From the NCBI GenBank assembly GCA_947561715.1, contig OX387202.1, positions 12,847,001 through 12,911,000 of the forward strand: DNA of 64,000 bases, read 5' to 3'. The notes beneath the pieces were generated by a model. The model searched no databases. It saw only the letters and a list, made by a program, of their open reading frames with translations, and was not told where the DNA came from. Below are positions 49,301 to 59,542 of this stretch, in pieces (position 1 is the stretch's first letter; each line of letters starts with the position of its first letter). Origin of the DNA: Ascidia mentula (Eukaryota; Chordata; Ascidiacea; Phlebobranchia; Ascidiidae). Position numbers and translations under genes: made by a program.

Positions 49301-50469
49301 GTTAGATTTATCCGCTTTGTTCTTCAGCTACAATAAAGCCTCTTTGTAATCGACTTAAATGGACGTTTAACCTATAACACGTCCCCTGCCAGTGACGTAG
49401 GATCAGAAACATTAAGAAATTCTGTTACAAACAACATAGTTAAATGCGTGTTACAGAATAGTCTCTGCAAAAACTCATCCAACTTTTGCTTCTCTTGTAA
49501 GATATTTCAAATACATCTTGCAATGTCAGCATTGTATGTTTGATTGACATCCTATTTGAATGGAACAGGTTTCAAAAACTTCTTTTGCTTAAAAACTGAC
49601 CTCAAGTCGTTTGTGAACTTAAAGTTAAAAAATATCTGGGATTTTTTCTCAAAACTTCTAATCCCACTCTGTGTTTATTGCTTAGTAGACAAATAAATAG
49701 CCAACATAACACAACACAATGTATGACACATGTCGTTTATTACGTCATTAAGTAGTTAATGTTTAACAATCATTTCCTTGAGCAACAAACTCTCATGTGA
49801 GCCGATTGATTTTAAACAACAAATTATCCGTTGTTATTTAAATTATTTTGCATTAAATTAAACATTATGACATTGTTGTTTTCAGTACTTTCAGCATTGG
49901 CGATGAAGGAAGTTCTTACACAATTACTATATCCGGATATTCGGGGAATGCAGGAGATTCCATGACCACGGTGCCGCACACCATTAACGGGATGAGATTT
50001 TCAACTCGCAACAGAGACAATGATAAGTGAGTAATAATGATACAACGTGTCTGATTATATTTCTGTTTCACTAACAAAGTAAATCGAATTGTTTTTAAAA
50101 AGATAAAATGCATTTAGTTGATTTTCGTTGACAATGTTAACCGCCTACCCTAAATCAACAATTGTAAAAATCAATTGCTCTGAAACAGGGGGTTGTGTTA
50201 AAGTTTTAGTTAAACGCAAGTTTTAACTGAGTTTAAATAATTTGTAACACAGAGTTGTTGACAACCGACTTAATTATAATTGCAGGAGGTCAGAAGAGAA
50301 TTGTGCTGTGACTAATGGTGGAGCTTGGTGGCATCGTGATTGTGGATATGCCCGCCTTAATGGTCCGTGGTCGAGAAATTCTACTAGTATCAACACTATG
50401 ACTTGGTGGAAATGGAAATCCAGTTATGGAAAAATTATGAGCTCTAAGATGAAAGTGAAATGCGAATAA
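43338..50469 (+). CDS. Secreted LCCL-EGF-fibrinogen protein A, 17 exons, about 696 residues
   Basis: Fibrinogen-related extracellular protein, probably a secreted lectin-like or matrix protein. Exons: 43338-43413 (signal peptide), 43490-43645, 43724-43843, 43906-44055, 44114-44233, 44330-44437, 44755-44874, 45198-45317, 45705-45824, 46149-46268, 46655-46774, 47099-47218, 47304-47422, 47543-47639, 47931-48030, 49886-50026 and 50286-50469; total 697 codons. Exons 2-3 and 4-5 each encode an LCCL domain (VICPPNCW... [17 protein letters not shown]... VCASAIHAG). Exon 6 is a short EGF; exons 7-12 are three EGF pairs, the first of each pair calcium-binding (DINEC...). Exons 13-17 form a fibrinogen C domain with [14 protein letters not shown] and [15 protein letters not shown] overlaps the stop codon. 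A nearly identical but shorter gene lies inverted at 59543-63282. Confidence 0.88.
44490..47256 (+). repeat. Three tandem units of about 950 bp, each with one EGF exon pair
   Basis: EGF exons start at 44755, 45705 and 46655, exactly 950 bp apart; the partner exons at 45198, 46149 and 47099 are 951 and 950 apart. Units 2 and 3 are nearly identical including introns, while unit 1 differs more. Gene B has only one such unit. Every exon is phase 1-1, so units can be gained without breaking the frame. Confidence 0.9.
48190..49700. other. Extra sequence in the largest intron of gene A
   Basis: The matching intron of gene B (60140-60553) is about 0.4 kb, against 1.86 kb here, so about 1.4 kb was gained here or lost there. 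It includes a GC-richer stretch (48320-48420, GATCGCTTGGTCGCGGATTG and following) that looks like a repeat end. No coding exon or known element was recognised. Confidence 0.45.
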
Positions 50470-50887
50470 ATGTTAGGGAGGTTAATAGTGACGAAAATAA
50501 CATTGTGTCGTTTGTTACCATGGCAAAGTTGTGTTGATTTACAATTATTGACAGACATTGTAAATACTTTCACCTGTTTTGAAAAAGGCTTTGAATCGTA
50601 AATAACAGGAAAACAATTATACCAAACCGAATTTATTCTACAAATCCTTTAATAGCAGAAACTACACATGTTTGTTATTATTATGGTATTGTTGCATTTT
50701 GTGCATTTCGGATACCACTTCTTCCATAGAATTATGTCAAAGTGTCAATTAGATATATTGACAACATATTCCGTTTTATCATTCCTTGTATATCGTGTCG
50801 TTGTTGTAATCGCATGCAACCGTTTGTATGATTTATGTTGATAATCCATGTAAATATAAACATTGATCCATGAGATTTGACAGTTGC

Positions 50888-53475
50888 TATCAGAATCGCT
50901 GGCGTAAGCGTCAGAAAGCGAAGCAAAGGCCGCCATTTTGAACATAAATCAGTTTTAATCATCACTTTTTACCAAATAAGCACCCCGAAAAAACATTGAA
51001 GCGTGCAAACATCAACATCGGTATAAAATGCAACAGGGCAAATTTTGTGTCCCCTTATAATTAATAAACAGCTTAAACTGTACTGACTGTAAGTGGAAAC
51101 GTCACTGCGTACATTTCCATAAAACCCAGTGTTGCGGACAGTTTAACAATTTTATAGACATTTCTATGTTACTTGATCCCATGTGTTTATATGTGCACAT
51201 TTGCATTACATCATCGCATTCCTTTGTCCTACAAAGCGTGCACACTGGTTTACTTGCGGGAAATAGCCACAGTAATCGTTGACAATAATGTAGATTAGAC
51301 ATTGTCTCGATTCTAGTGATACTTTCAATGTTTGTGAAGTGTTATGTAGACTTAAAGGCCTGTCATGGGCCTCTTTCAGTGTTTTGTAAGCCAGTTGACT
51401 ACGTAGCTAATTTGTGATGAATGTTTGTATGTTTTAGACGCTAAGCTAACACCACAGTGCCTTTAGAAACGTGGTACTGTGAACTTCAGAAATCTCGACC
51501 GTGCCCTGTATGACTGTATGCGTTAAACTGCGCCCTGTTTGTACTGACTGCCCCAATGCTGTCTTGTTGCTGATGTATTGTCTCACCCATTCTACACTGC
51601 TGTCATCCCGAATCTGTGAACGATTTAGCGTACTGATTCGTCGTTCTTTCACTGCACAATATATTCACTAAAAACAAAGAGACTTGGGTGGGGTTGCGAA
51701 TTTCTGACTCATCGTATCTGACGTTGGTACCTACGAAGACCCGGTATAGGCAAACCGATAGCGTAGGCCAATGCATGGCTTTATTTCTGAAGATAACACC
51801 CAGCATCCGGTTTACCATGGAACGCAGTCTGTAGTTTGTTCAAACCTTCAAGCAAAATTACACAGACTACCTTAAGCTAGTAAAAGCCATTACAACAAAA
51901 TGGGAAACAAGTTTCGACATAGAAATCGACGTAGATCAACGATTTTAACCGCCTTAGGACTATGTTAATGACAAGTTTACGAATATTATGCGTCAAAAAT
52001 TAGAAAAAATCAAACAAATGGGAAACCAACATGCAATTGTTTTTCCCGAAAAAAACTGATTAATTTGTTCTTATTGGTAGCAAGATATTTGTATTTCAAA
52101 ATGTAAATTAGCTAAATTGCAAGAGTGTTTTGAAATATTTTGTGGAAAAGTTCAACAAGCTACGACAGCAGAACAAAAAATCCACTGCCACCTAAAAATG
52201 GCGAAGAATTCAAACTAAAATGGAATACGTTCAAATTTAACCGCGGTTGTAGGAAACGTTCTGTGTGATTTTGTTACGCTGATTTTTATCCCGCATTCCT
52301 TGTAACATGCAAGTATGTTGGAAAATACATGAACAGAAACATGAATATTGACATGAAGACATGTTTAGCAAACTCGTCGTGAGTCCAAGGCTACTGCTGA
52401 CCGAATGCTGTGTACACTTTTCTGCTGTGTTATTGCAGTAGTTCCCGCTCTGGTAAGTTTCATATCAGTAAGAAATTAGCGTTGCGTCAACATGCTATGT
52501 GTAAACGTAAATTGTAGCGTTATAAATCAATTGTGTGCTTTGTGAAACGAGATAGGCTACATCAATATTGACCAATATGACAGTTTCGTTTCTGGTTTAG
52601 GAGCTAACATAGATCTTGTACGCTTCCACTACATGGGGTTAATACGAATGGAAGGAATAAAACAATGTTTGAAACAAAGTGTTTCTGATTACCGTCAGTT
52701 GGTTTATTCTTTAAAAATTGTGAAAAATCGACGCGTTGCGGTTCAACCATTTGACTTCGCACACATCCAGTCCTTTGGCCATAGGCTGTTCTACAAATAC
52801 CACCGAAAAACAACTTGAAATGCTTAGACGCGTTCCTGCCGGTGGGTGGGCGTTTGTAAAATGGTGGCGCAGAGCTGTCTTGTCGTTGCTTACCAACTTG
52901 CCTTTAGCTGAATTACAAATGTGTGTAGTGTCCATCTTGTTGAAAATTTATTTTTGGTTTGACCAACGTATTGTTCATGACAAGTTGTGCACGTCACAAC
53001 ATAAGTGCAGAAACACGCACACGTTACATGTTGCAGCGGTTTATATTGTTTGCCTGCTTTTGTTGTTAATGTTGACATTTCGTTAACCATGAATTTGTAG
53101 TTACCATGGTGTTCGCCCAATGCGCACCGCCCACAAGGGTAGCTATCAGGAGGATTTTTCACAATTTATAAAAATATACCAACTGACGGCAATCAGAAGC
53201 ACATTGTTTCAAACATTGTTTTATATCTTCCATTCGTATTTACCCTATGCAACCGCAACATCCGTTTCAAGGACTGTCGTGTATTTGAGCAAGTTGTCAG
53301 TTTCTCTTGAGGGAAAGGACGTTACAATATAAATAGGTTTTGAGGGTTCCGGCACTGATTATAATCTCATGTATCGGGGAGTTATACATTACGGATGCTA
53401 CATTAGAACCAATTACTCCTCTCGTGGCATCGTAATGACTAGATGTGAATAATATTAAGTGGTTTGTGACTGCAG
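50888..53475. other. Spacer of the inverted repeat, part 1
   Basis: AT-rich sequence between the left arm and the myosin-X-like fragment. Apart from the Penelope-like remnant at 52600-53165 I recognise nothing; short open frames at 51.1-51.8 kb on the minus strand are not supported as genes. Confidence 0.4.
52600..53165 (-). mobile_element. Penelope-like element remnant (GIY-YIG endonuclease part)
   Basis: The minus strand encodes a stretch with CTTCHEQYVGQTKNKFSTRW, the C-C-YVGQT-R form of the GIY-YIG endonuclease found at the C-terminus of Penelope-like retroelements, preceded by a Cys-rich stretch (YPCGRC). Further on, in another frame, come TALRHHFTNAHP and a segment with FVEQP and LDVCEVKWLNR that fit the rest of the domain. 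The reverse transcriptase part is not seen nearby. The copy is broken and clearly incomplete. Such elements commonly carry hammerhead ribozymes, which may bear on the two seen elsewhere in the window. Confidence 0.6.
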
Positions 53476-54034
53476 GCAAGTCGAACACCTTCACTGTGGC
53501 GACATCACAACGTGTTTACACTTTCGCGATTGATTCGGGTGAGAAAATGCATCACTGGATCATTTTCCTCAATGAGAGCAAGAACACAGCAAGTTCTGGC
53601 GACTTGGTACGTGATAAACAGACAGAAACTAACCCCCATTTGACTTCAGGTTTTATAATGATTGCTTCACAATTTGTCACAAATCAAAACTACAAAGTTT
53701 AGAAAATAACACAATCAGCTTTTTTAGGAAAGTAAAAGTCTGTAACACTTTCTTTTATAATTCATGACATATTTTTTCTTTGTGTTAAGAGTACTCTCCG
53801 GGCTCGCCCACGATTTCAAATATTGTTAAAATACTTCCAGGCTGGCCAGGATTCTTTCATACAGCAAGGTTAGTTGCTTAAAACATCTTACGAGAAGCAG
53901 AAAGTGAGTCACCAACGACGGTGGTTCGTTCTTAAACCGAACGCGATCGAATATTTCAAGAACAGCAACCGCGATGCCCAGAAGATCGGGTCGATGGGAC
54001 TCAACAGTCTCTGTGTTGTGACGAGAAAGTCTTT
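53476..54034 (+). pseudogene. Myosin-X-like fragment: exons of the split PH-domain region
   Basis: Exon 53476-53606 encodes KSNTFTVATSQRVYTF and DSGEKMHHWIIFLNESK, matching the human MYO10 stretch NSFVIITANRVLH...EEMHHWITLLQRSK. Exon 53901-54034 encodes SHQRRWFVLKPNAIEYFKNS and IGSMGLNSLCVV, matching KKRWFVLTHNSLDYYKSS...LGTLVLNSLCSVV, the next MYO10 segment. A possible middle exon at about 53839-53870 is uncertain. Both have AG acceptors and GT donors, so the piece arrived with introns, not by retrotransposition. No motor, MyTH4 or FERM exon is visible nearby, so this is a gene fragment or part of a gene whose other exons I cannot see. A PLEKHH-type protein is the alternative source. Confidence 0.65.
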
Positions 54035-54641
54035 GTAAGTCCCTGGTGTAGGAGTAAAAGTGGAAAAAACTGTCCCATTTAAATTATGGATAAATGTTGC
54101 TGATGAATTTTCTGTTAGCATAGGTTAAAATGAATTTGTATGTGTTTATTAGAGATAAACACTTGATACAATAAAGCGAACCTCGCTATGAGAGCTTGTA
54201 TAGTTGGACGATTCAGTCTTACCATGAAAAACATGTAACACCCGTTAAAATATTCAAAAGGCCTCAGTCTCAAGGGAAAATCCGATTCACGAGCATCTAC
54301 GCCCTAGTAGAATAGAAAAAACACCCTTATGCAGTACAGCGTACACAACAGGCGAGAGTTTTAAAGCCTTTGTGGCAGTTTGCACCTTCAGTCAGGTGTG
54401 GCAACTGAGCCCCAGAAGAAGTTTACCTCAGCGCTTCACGCTGTCTCAACATTAAATGTCGTCGACTTTCAATAGGATGTATTTGCAGATCATGTTATAA
54501 CCTTAAGCCGGAAAAGAAATTAGTGTGCAGCTGTAAAGCAGTAATCCCCGATGATTTTAACTCATTATGTTTTAACCAACCCCACCTCCACCATATTATT
54601 GCGTATTTGTTTATTTATTTTGTTTTATTTAATTTCACACA
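54035..54641. other. Unassigned sequence between the PH fragment and the LINE
   Basis: About 600 bp with no exon that I recognise. The last part (54545 onward) becomes C-rich and probably belongs to the LINE 5' region. Confidence 0.4.
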
Positions 54642-57600
54642 ATGGCGTCGTATTTAAAGATTTGCACCCTTCATGTTAACGGCCTCGGCCAACCCCCCAA
54701 GAGAAAAGCCCTGTTCCGGTATCTTTCCTCTTTAAACTTTGACATTTTTTGCCTCAAAGAAACTCATTCTAACTCAATCCCTGTGGAAAGTCCGAATGGA
54801 CTTCTGTCCCCATCCTCTTTAACTCGTCACCTCTAAAAAGCCCAGCCTGCGGGGGTGTCGCAGTTCTTCTAAACTCCTACAATCTCCGAATTCTTAATTC
54901 CGTTTCTGACTCTGACGGTCGCATCTTTGCGGCCGACATTTCAAACCCTGACCCACACCTTTCACTTAGTTAATATATACGCACCCTCCGGCACAAATCA
55001 CTACTTACACAAATTCTCCGATTCTCACTACCCCAACAATTCTTCTACCCACCCCATTGTGTTTACTGGTGACTTTAACAGTGTAACTGACCCTACCTTG
55101 GATAATCATCCCCCAGTACACAATCGACAGCCCAGCTACAACCTTATAAAATTATCAACAACTTTTAATCATACAGGATTCCTTTCACCCAAACCTCCGT
55201 CAATTTTCCCGTTAAACATTTATTTACCCCATCCCCTTTTTCGGATTATGATTCAGTTTCGGTTTTTCGTTAACCTTATCTCTGCCCCACCCAGCGGGCA
55301 AGGTAGCAGGAAGAATAATACTAATACCCTTGACGACCCTCATTTTCGCCTCGACTTTCACCGCTTTTACCCTCTATGGCAAATTCTCGCTCCTTTCCAC
55401 TCTAACCCCATGGACTTTTGGGTATCAAATAAATTTAAATTTTGAATTAAAGATAAAATCCCACTGGAAACGCCTGGCTCAACCATCCCGAGACCAAACC
55501 TACTACAGCAGCAAACTCGACACCGCCCGCCAAATTCTCACCGCCAACCCCCCTTCTAACTTCCGTCCTCTCCAATATATCGAAAAAATAAAAATATATA
55601 CTCTTTGCCTTTTTAAATCCCGTTGTTCTGTTCTAAAATCTCTTTCTTTCGACTTCCACTTCCAAAACATAACGGATAAAAACTTCTTTACTCCCAACTT
55701 CTACCCTCACGCCTCCACAGTCCTATACTCGAGATTCAAAACACCCACGGCCTCCCTCACCCAAGGAACCTTTTTCTCATAACCGACAATTCTTCGAAAC
55801 TCTTTATTCTGATCAACACCTTCCAATACCCGACCCTTCTAATTTATTTGTAAAAACTACTTCTAAAGTCATACCAGATCAAAACCTCACAACCAAATCG
55901 AACCTCATCACACAGCACGCAGTAAAAAAAACACTTTCTCTCTTTCCTTCGGTCAAACAGTCTCAGCATCGAGTTTTACTCGCTTTGCTGGGTCTTCATC
56001 AGGGACGACCTTAACCAAGCTCTCAACTTTTCTTATTTTAACTCTTTCAACCCCCACAGAATTCAACCTTGGCCATCTGACCGCGATCCACATAAAAATG
56101 ATTCCACTCTTAAATAATTATTGACCCATTCCTCTTTTAAATACTGATCTTAAAATTCTCCATGAACTTTTAAACTTAGACTTAAACCTTTTACATCCGA
56201 AATTCTTTCTTCCAATCAATTCGCTACTCCCGGTTCCTCCACCTAAGACGCAACATCGCTTCTACGCGATCTACACCACCACGCATCCTCCATCAATTCG
56301 GACACTTTCTTCATTTTCGTAGATTACCAAAAAGCCTTCGATTCTGTTTCATTTTCCTGGCTACTTCTCCAGGTAACTCTCAAATCCTTTCCCACCTGTT
56401 TACTAATTACCTTTCTGCCCTTGACTCTAGCGCCAACTCCCGGGCCTTTGTAAACGGCTTTGCCGCTGTCATCCCAACCCCAGTGTCGTGCCGCAACAGA
56501 CCCAAGGTAATCGCTTACTCCGATGACGTTACTCTAGTGGTGGCTCATCGGCACTCCTTCACCAAAGCCCTCGGTCTCATTGATAATTTTGCTAAATTCT
56601 CTGGTTTAAAACTCAACCCCAACAAAACCGAAGCGATTGCAACCCTTCGATCAGCAAGCCGTTTCTCACTTTTGACTCTGAATACGTCCTCTTAAAGACT
56701 ACTTCAAAAAACAAATCATATCCTGCTGAAACTTACTCCTTACCACCCCAACAGCTAAAACGGATCGACGGCATTGTGGTAAAGTTTGTCGTCGGCCCAA
56801 AAAAACCCACCTTGCCAATAACCACCTGGCAGTCCGTCGTAACCATGACGGTTACGGCGCGTCAAACATTCCCCACTACGCTGACCAATCACTTCTCTAT
56901 TCTATCAAAAAATATTACAATCACCGCCTTTTGGATTCCTCAACTGCTCCGCAACCTAGAACATAATCTTGGAGTTCCCCTCAGTAAACTCTTCAACCTT
57001 CGTACTAGAAATTACTTTCCACACACAACAACACCTTCTTCCCCACTACCTGTACATTCTCGACCTTCTTATACATTTAAAACTCCCTAAACTGAACTCA
57101 TGACCCCTCAAGCTCTCTATCACCGAATTAATGACGAATCCACTTCACTCCATCATTTCAACGATTGCTTTCAAATCCACCATCCTATTTTCCCGAACTA
57201 CCTTAAAACTTTTAATTATCGCCTTCAAATTCCTCCCGTTAAAATGTCAACAAACCTATCTTGCCCTGGATCAAGAACCCCACTGCTACCTTAGCAATTC
57301 CTCCTTCGAAACCTTTTCTCACTTCTTAAACCACTGTCGATCCATTCAACCTCTTCTCACCCTAATTAGAAATATTTTTCGAACTTTAACTAACTCAAAC
57401 TCTTCTCTACTTGATACACCTTCACACATCGCCCTTCTACAACTTCACAACACAACACCATACACAAAAACGTTAGCAGCATTTATTAACACCTCACTTA
57501 CACACACTATGTGGAAAACAAAGAACAAAATTAAACACGACATGCAACCCATCAATGACATTTTCCGGCCTTTGGTTTCATCCTTCAAAACCTCTGTACA

Positions 57601-57760
57601 CTTTAAACTAGCTATCCACCGAACAGGACCAACCCCTTTCTCGAGGGTGTTTTGGCTGATGTTAACGCCACACCGAACCAATGAGACAAAGCAGGCTCCG
57701 CGCTCTAGCGCTCACTCCCGGATGACACCTCCAAAAACTTTCTCCACGTTATCTTAACGA
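54642..57760 (+). mobile_element. Degenerate LINE, APE endonuclease and reverse transcriptase parts (Tx1/L1-like, tentative)
   Basis: At 54642 MASYLKICTLHVNGLGQPPK and FDIFCLKETH are the start of an APE-type endonuclease. At 54960 NIYAPSGTNHY and FTGDFNSVTDPTLD are its middle motifs. At about 56480 FVNGFAA and AYSDDVTLVV with SGLKLNPNKTEAI are reverse transcriptase motifs (YxDD with Ser in place of Ala). At 57290-57340 HCYL...ETFSHFLNHC is a Cys/His C-terminal motif of LINEs. The coding is spread over several frames with stops (for example after 54836, 55445 and 55782) and the fingers/palm middle is missing, so it is inactive. The plus strand is very rich in C and poor in G over the whole element. 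Clade assignment is by look only. Confidence 0.75.
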
Positions 57761-59542
57761 TGTCTTTTTCCTCTTTCCTTGTAGATTGTATATATTGTAA
57801 TTTGTAACTACATGAATATTTAAGACAAATACATCTTCCGACAATAAGTCAAAACTATTAGCAAACTCTCTCCCCAGCGCACATCTGTGGACTTCATTGT
57901 AAGAGTCATTTGACTAATTTTGTGTCAGTGAACTCTTTTTTTGTGTAATTGTCCTTAATGTTATAATATTTATGTCTCGTTAATTTTGTTTCAAGTCTTT
58001 CACGTCCCAATAAGGTTTATTTACAGGATCATGTATCTTTTTGTTTCGGCATATACGCTTACGCCCACTCTCAATACTCCGCTCCAGTGTATAAACCTTG
58101 CAATGAGGGTTTTTGGTGGCTAGAAATTCTATTATCAAGTAGTTTATTTCGATTTCAGGAATCAATTCTACAAAATTTCACTCTCTCCATGCCATCGACA
58201 TTCTTCCATGCAATGCACCCGACAGACGCATCAGACGCGTCTGTGTCCTCCATAAACTGCTGTGTTAAGTTTGGTTATTATACAAGAGTGTATAAGGTCT
58301 AACCTTGCGAGGTGACAAGAAAATGATTGGTAAAGGAAAGCCAAAGCTGGTATGCTACTCATGCCGAAGCATGAGTTGCATCAAGGTGTGCGCAGAGGTA
58401 TGCCCGTGACGTCATCATTTGGGCTGCAATGGGGACCTGAGTGTTGACAAGAAACCTTGTTACACAATTTACCCTCACATAAACCCTTTTCCATAAGTCG
58501 GTGAAATGGAGCCTTTCCTACAGGACATAAGATCATCCTGAAAGCTCCAACCCAATAATTATTAAAACCTAGGTTTCGGCCGAATAAATTCGGCAAACCG
58601 AACTTTCGGTGTATCACTAGTTATCAGAGAAAGCCAAACTGAACTGAATCAAATTTATTGACATCCTCGAATCAAAAATCAACCGTCAAATCTGATGGAT
58701 CAATGTTTATATTTACATGGATTATCAACATAAAGCATGGAAACGGTTGCATGCGATATTACAACAACGACATGATATACAAGGAATGATAAAACGGAAT
58801 ATGTTGTCAATATCTAATTGACACGTTGACACAATTCCATGGAAGAAGTGGAATCCGAAACACACAAAATGTAATAATAAGTAGTGTCGACGTCATATTT
58901 GCAATTATTATGTTGTGTTTTTCTGGCATCGAACGTAATCACGTTGTAAACCAAGTTCAACTCATTTACGGCGAAAGTGCTATTCGTTCGTTGACACTTC
59001 CAGCAACAAGCCGCCTTCAAATGAGTCACGTGGTAATCCGAACTCAAATAACACTGGTATGCATTTTGTATATAGGCCACATGTTTTTTGCGTGAAAAAG
59101 ATACGAAGGGACAGAGGACAAAGGACATATAGGACAGAGACTTTTTGTACGCGTGGTTTGTAACGTGTTATTGTTAATCCTCGTGCGCTTGTTTATTATG
59201 TATTAAACTGATCGATTGACTGTGGGTTTGATAGCAGCCTTTTTATTAGGAGTCAGATATACGGCAGTGTTATTATTTGTGTAGACGTTAACGCCCAACA
59301 AATACCACGATAATAACGAACACGCAGAAAGATGAAGTTCGCTATATTAACACAAAAATTTTAAGGATTTGTGAAAAAAGTTTGGTTTGGTATAATTGCT
59401 TTCCTGTTATTTAAGAATTAAAACCTTTTTCAAAACAGGTGAAAGTATTTACAACGTCTGTCAATACTTGTAAATCAGCGCAACGTTGCCATGGTAACTA
59501 ACGACGCAATGTTAATTTTCGTCACTTAAACCTCCCCAACAT
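57761..59542. other. Spacer, part 2, and 3' flank of gene B
   Basis: 57761-58565: no recognised feature. 58566-58621: hAT end (listed). 58681-59542 matches the 3' flank of gene A in reverse but carries about 440 bp of extra sequence at roughly 58890-59335 that gene A lacks. Confidence 0.5.
58566..58621. mobile_element. hAT-type terminal sequence, fragment
   Basis: Read on the minus strand it is CTAGTGATACACCGAAAGTT followed by CGG...CCGAATTTATTCGGCCGAAACC, which resembles the common hAT end (TAGTGATGCACCGAAA...GGCCGAAACCGAAA). No transposase or second end recognised. Confidence 0.5.

Larger units (their letters stand above)
43338..50887 (+). repeat. Left arm of a large inverted repeat
   Basis: Contains gene A and about 420 bp of 3' flank. 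Matches 58681-63282 in reverse orientation, including introns and flank (for example the stretch with GATCCATGAGATTTGACAGT near 50880). It is longer than the right arm because of two extra EGF-pair units and a larger intron at 48031-49885. Confidence 0.85.

Noticed and set aside
53909-54121. 70-codon frame on the minus strand
   Set aside because: It is the shadow of the myosin-X-like PH exon on the plus strand.
55970-56005. Third hammerhead candidate (minus strand CTGATGAAGACCC)
   Set aside because: It has CTGATGA but no GAAA at the right place and no closing stem; it lies inside the LINE.
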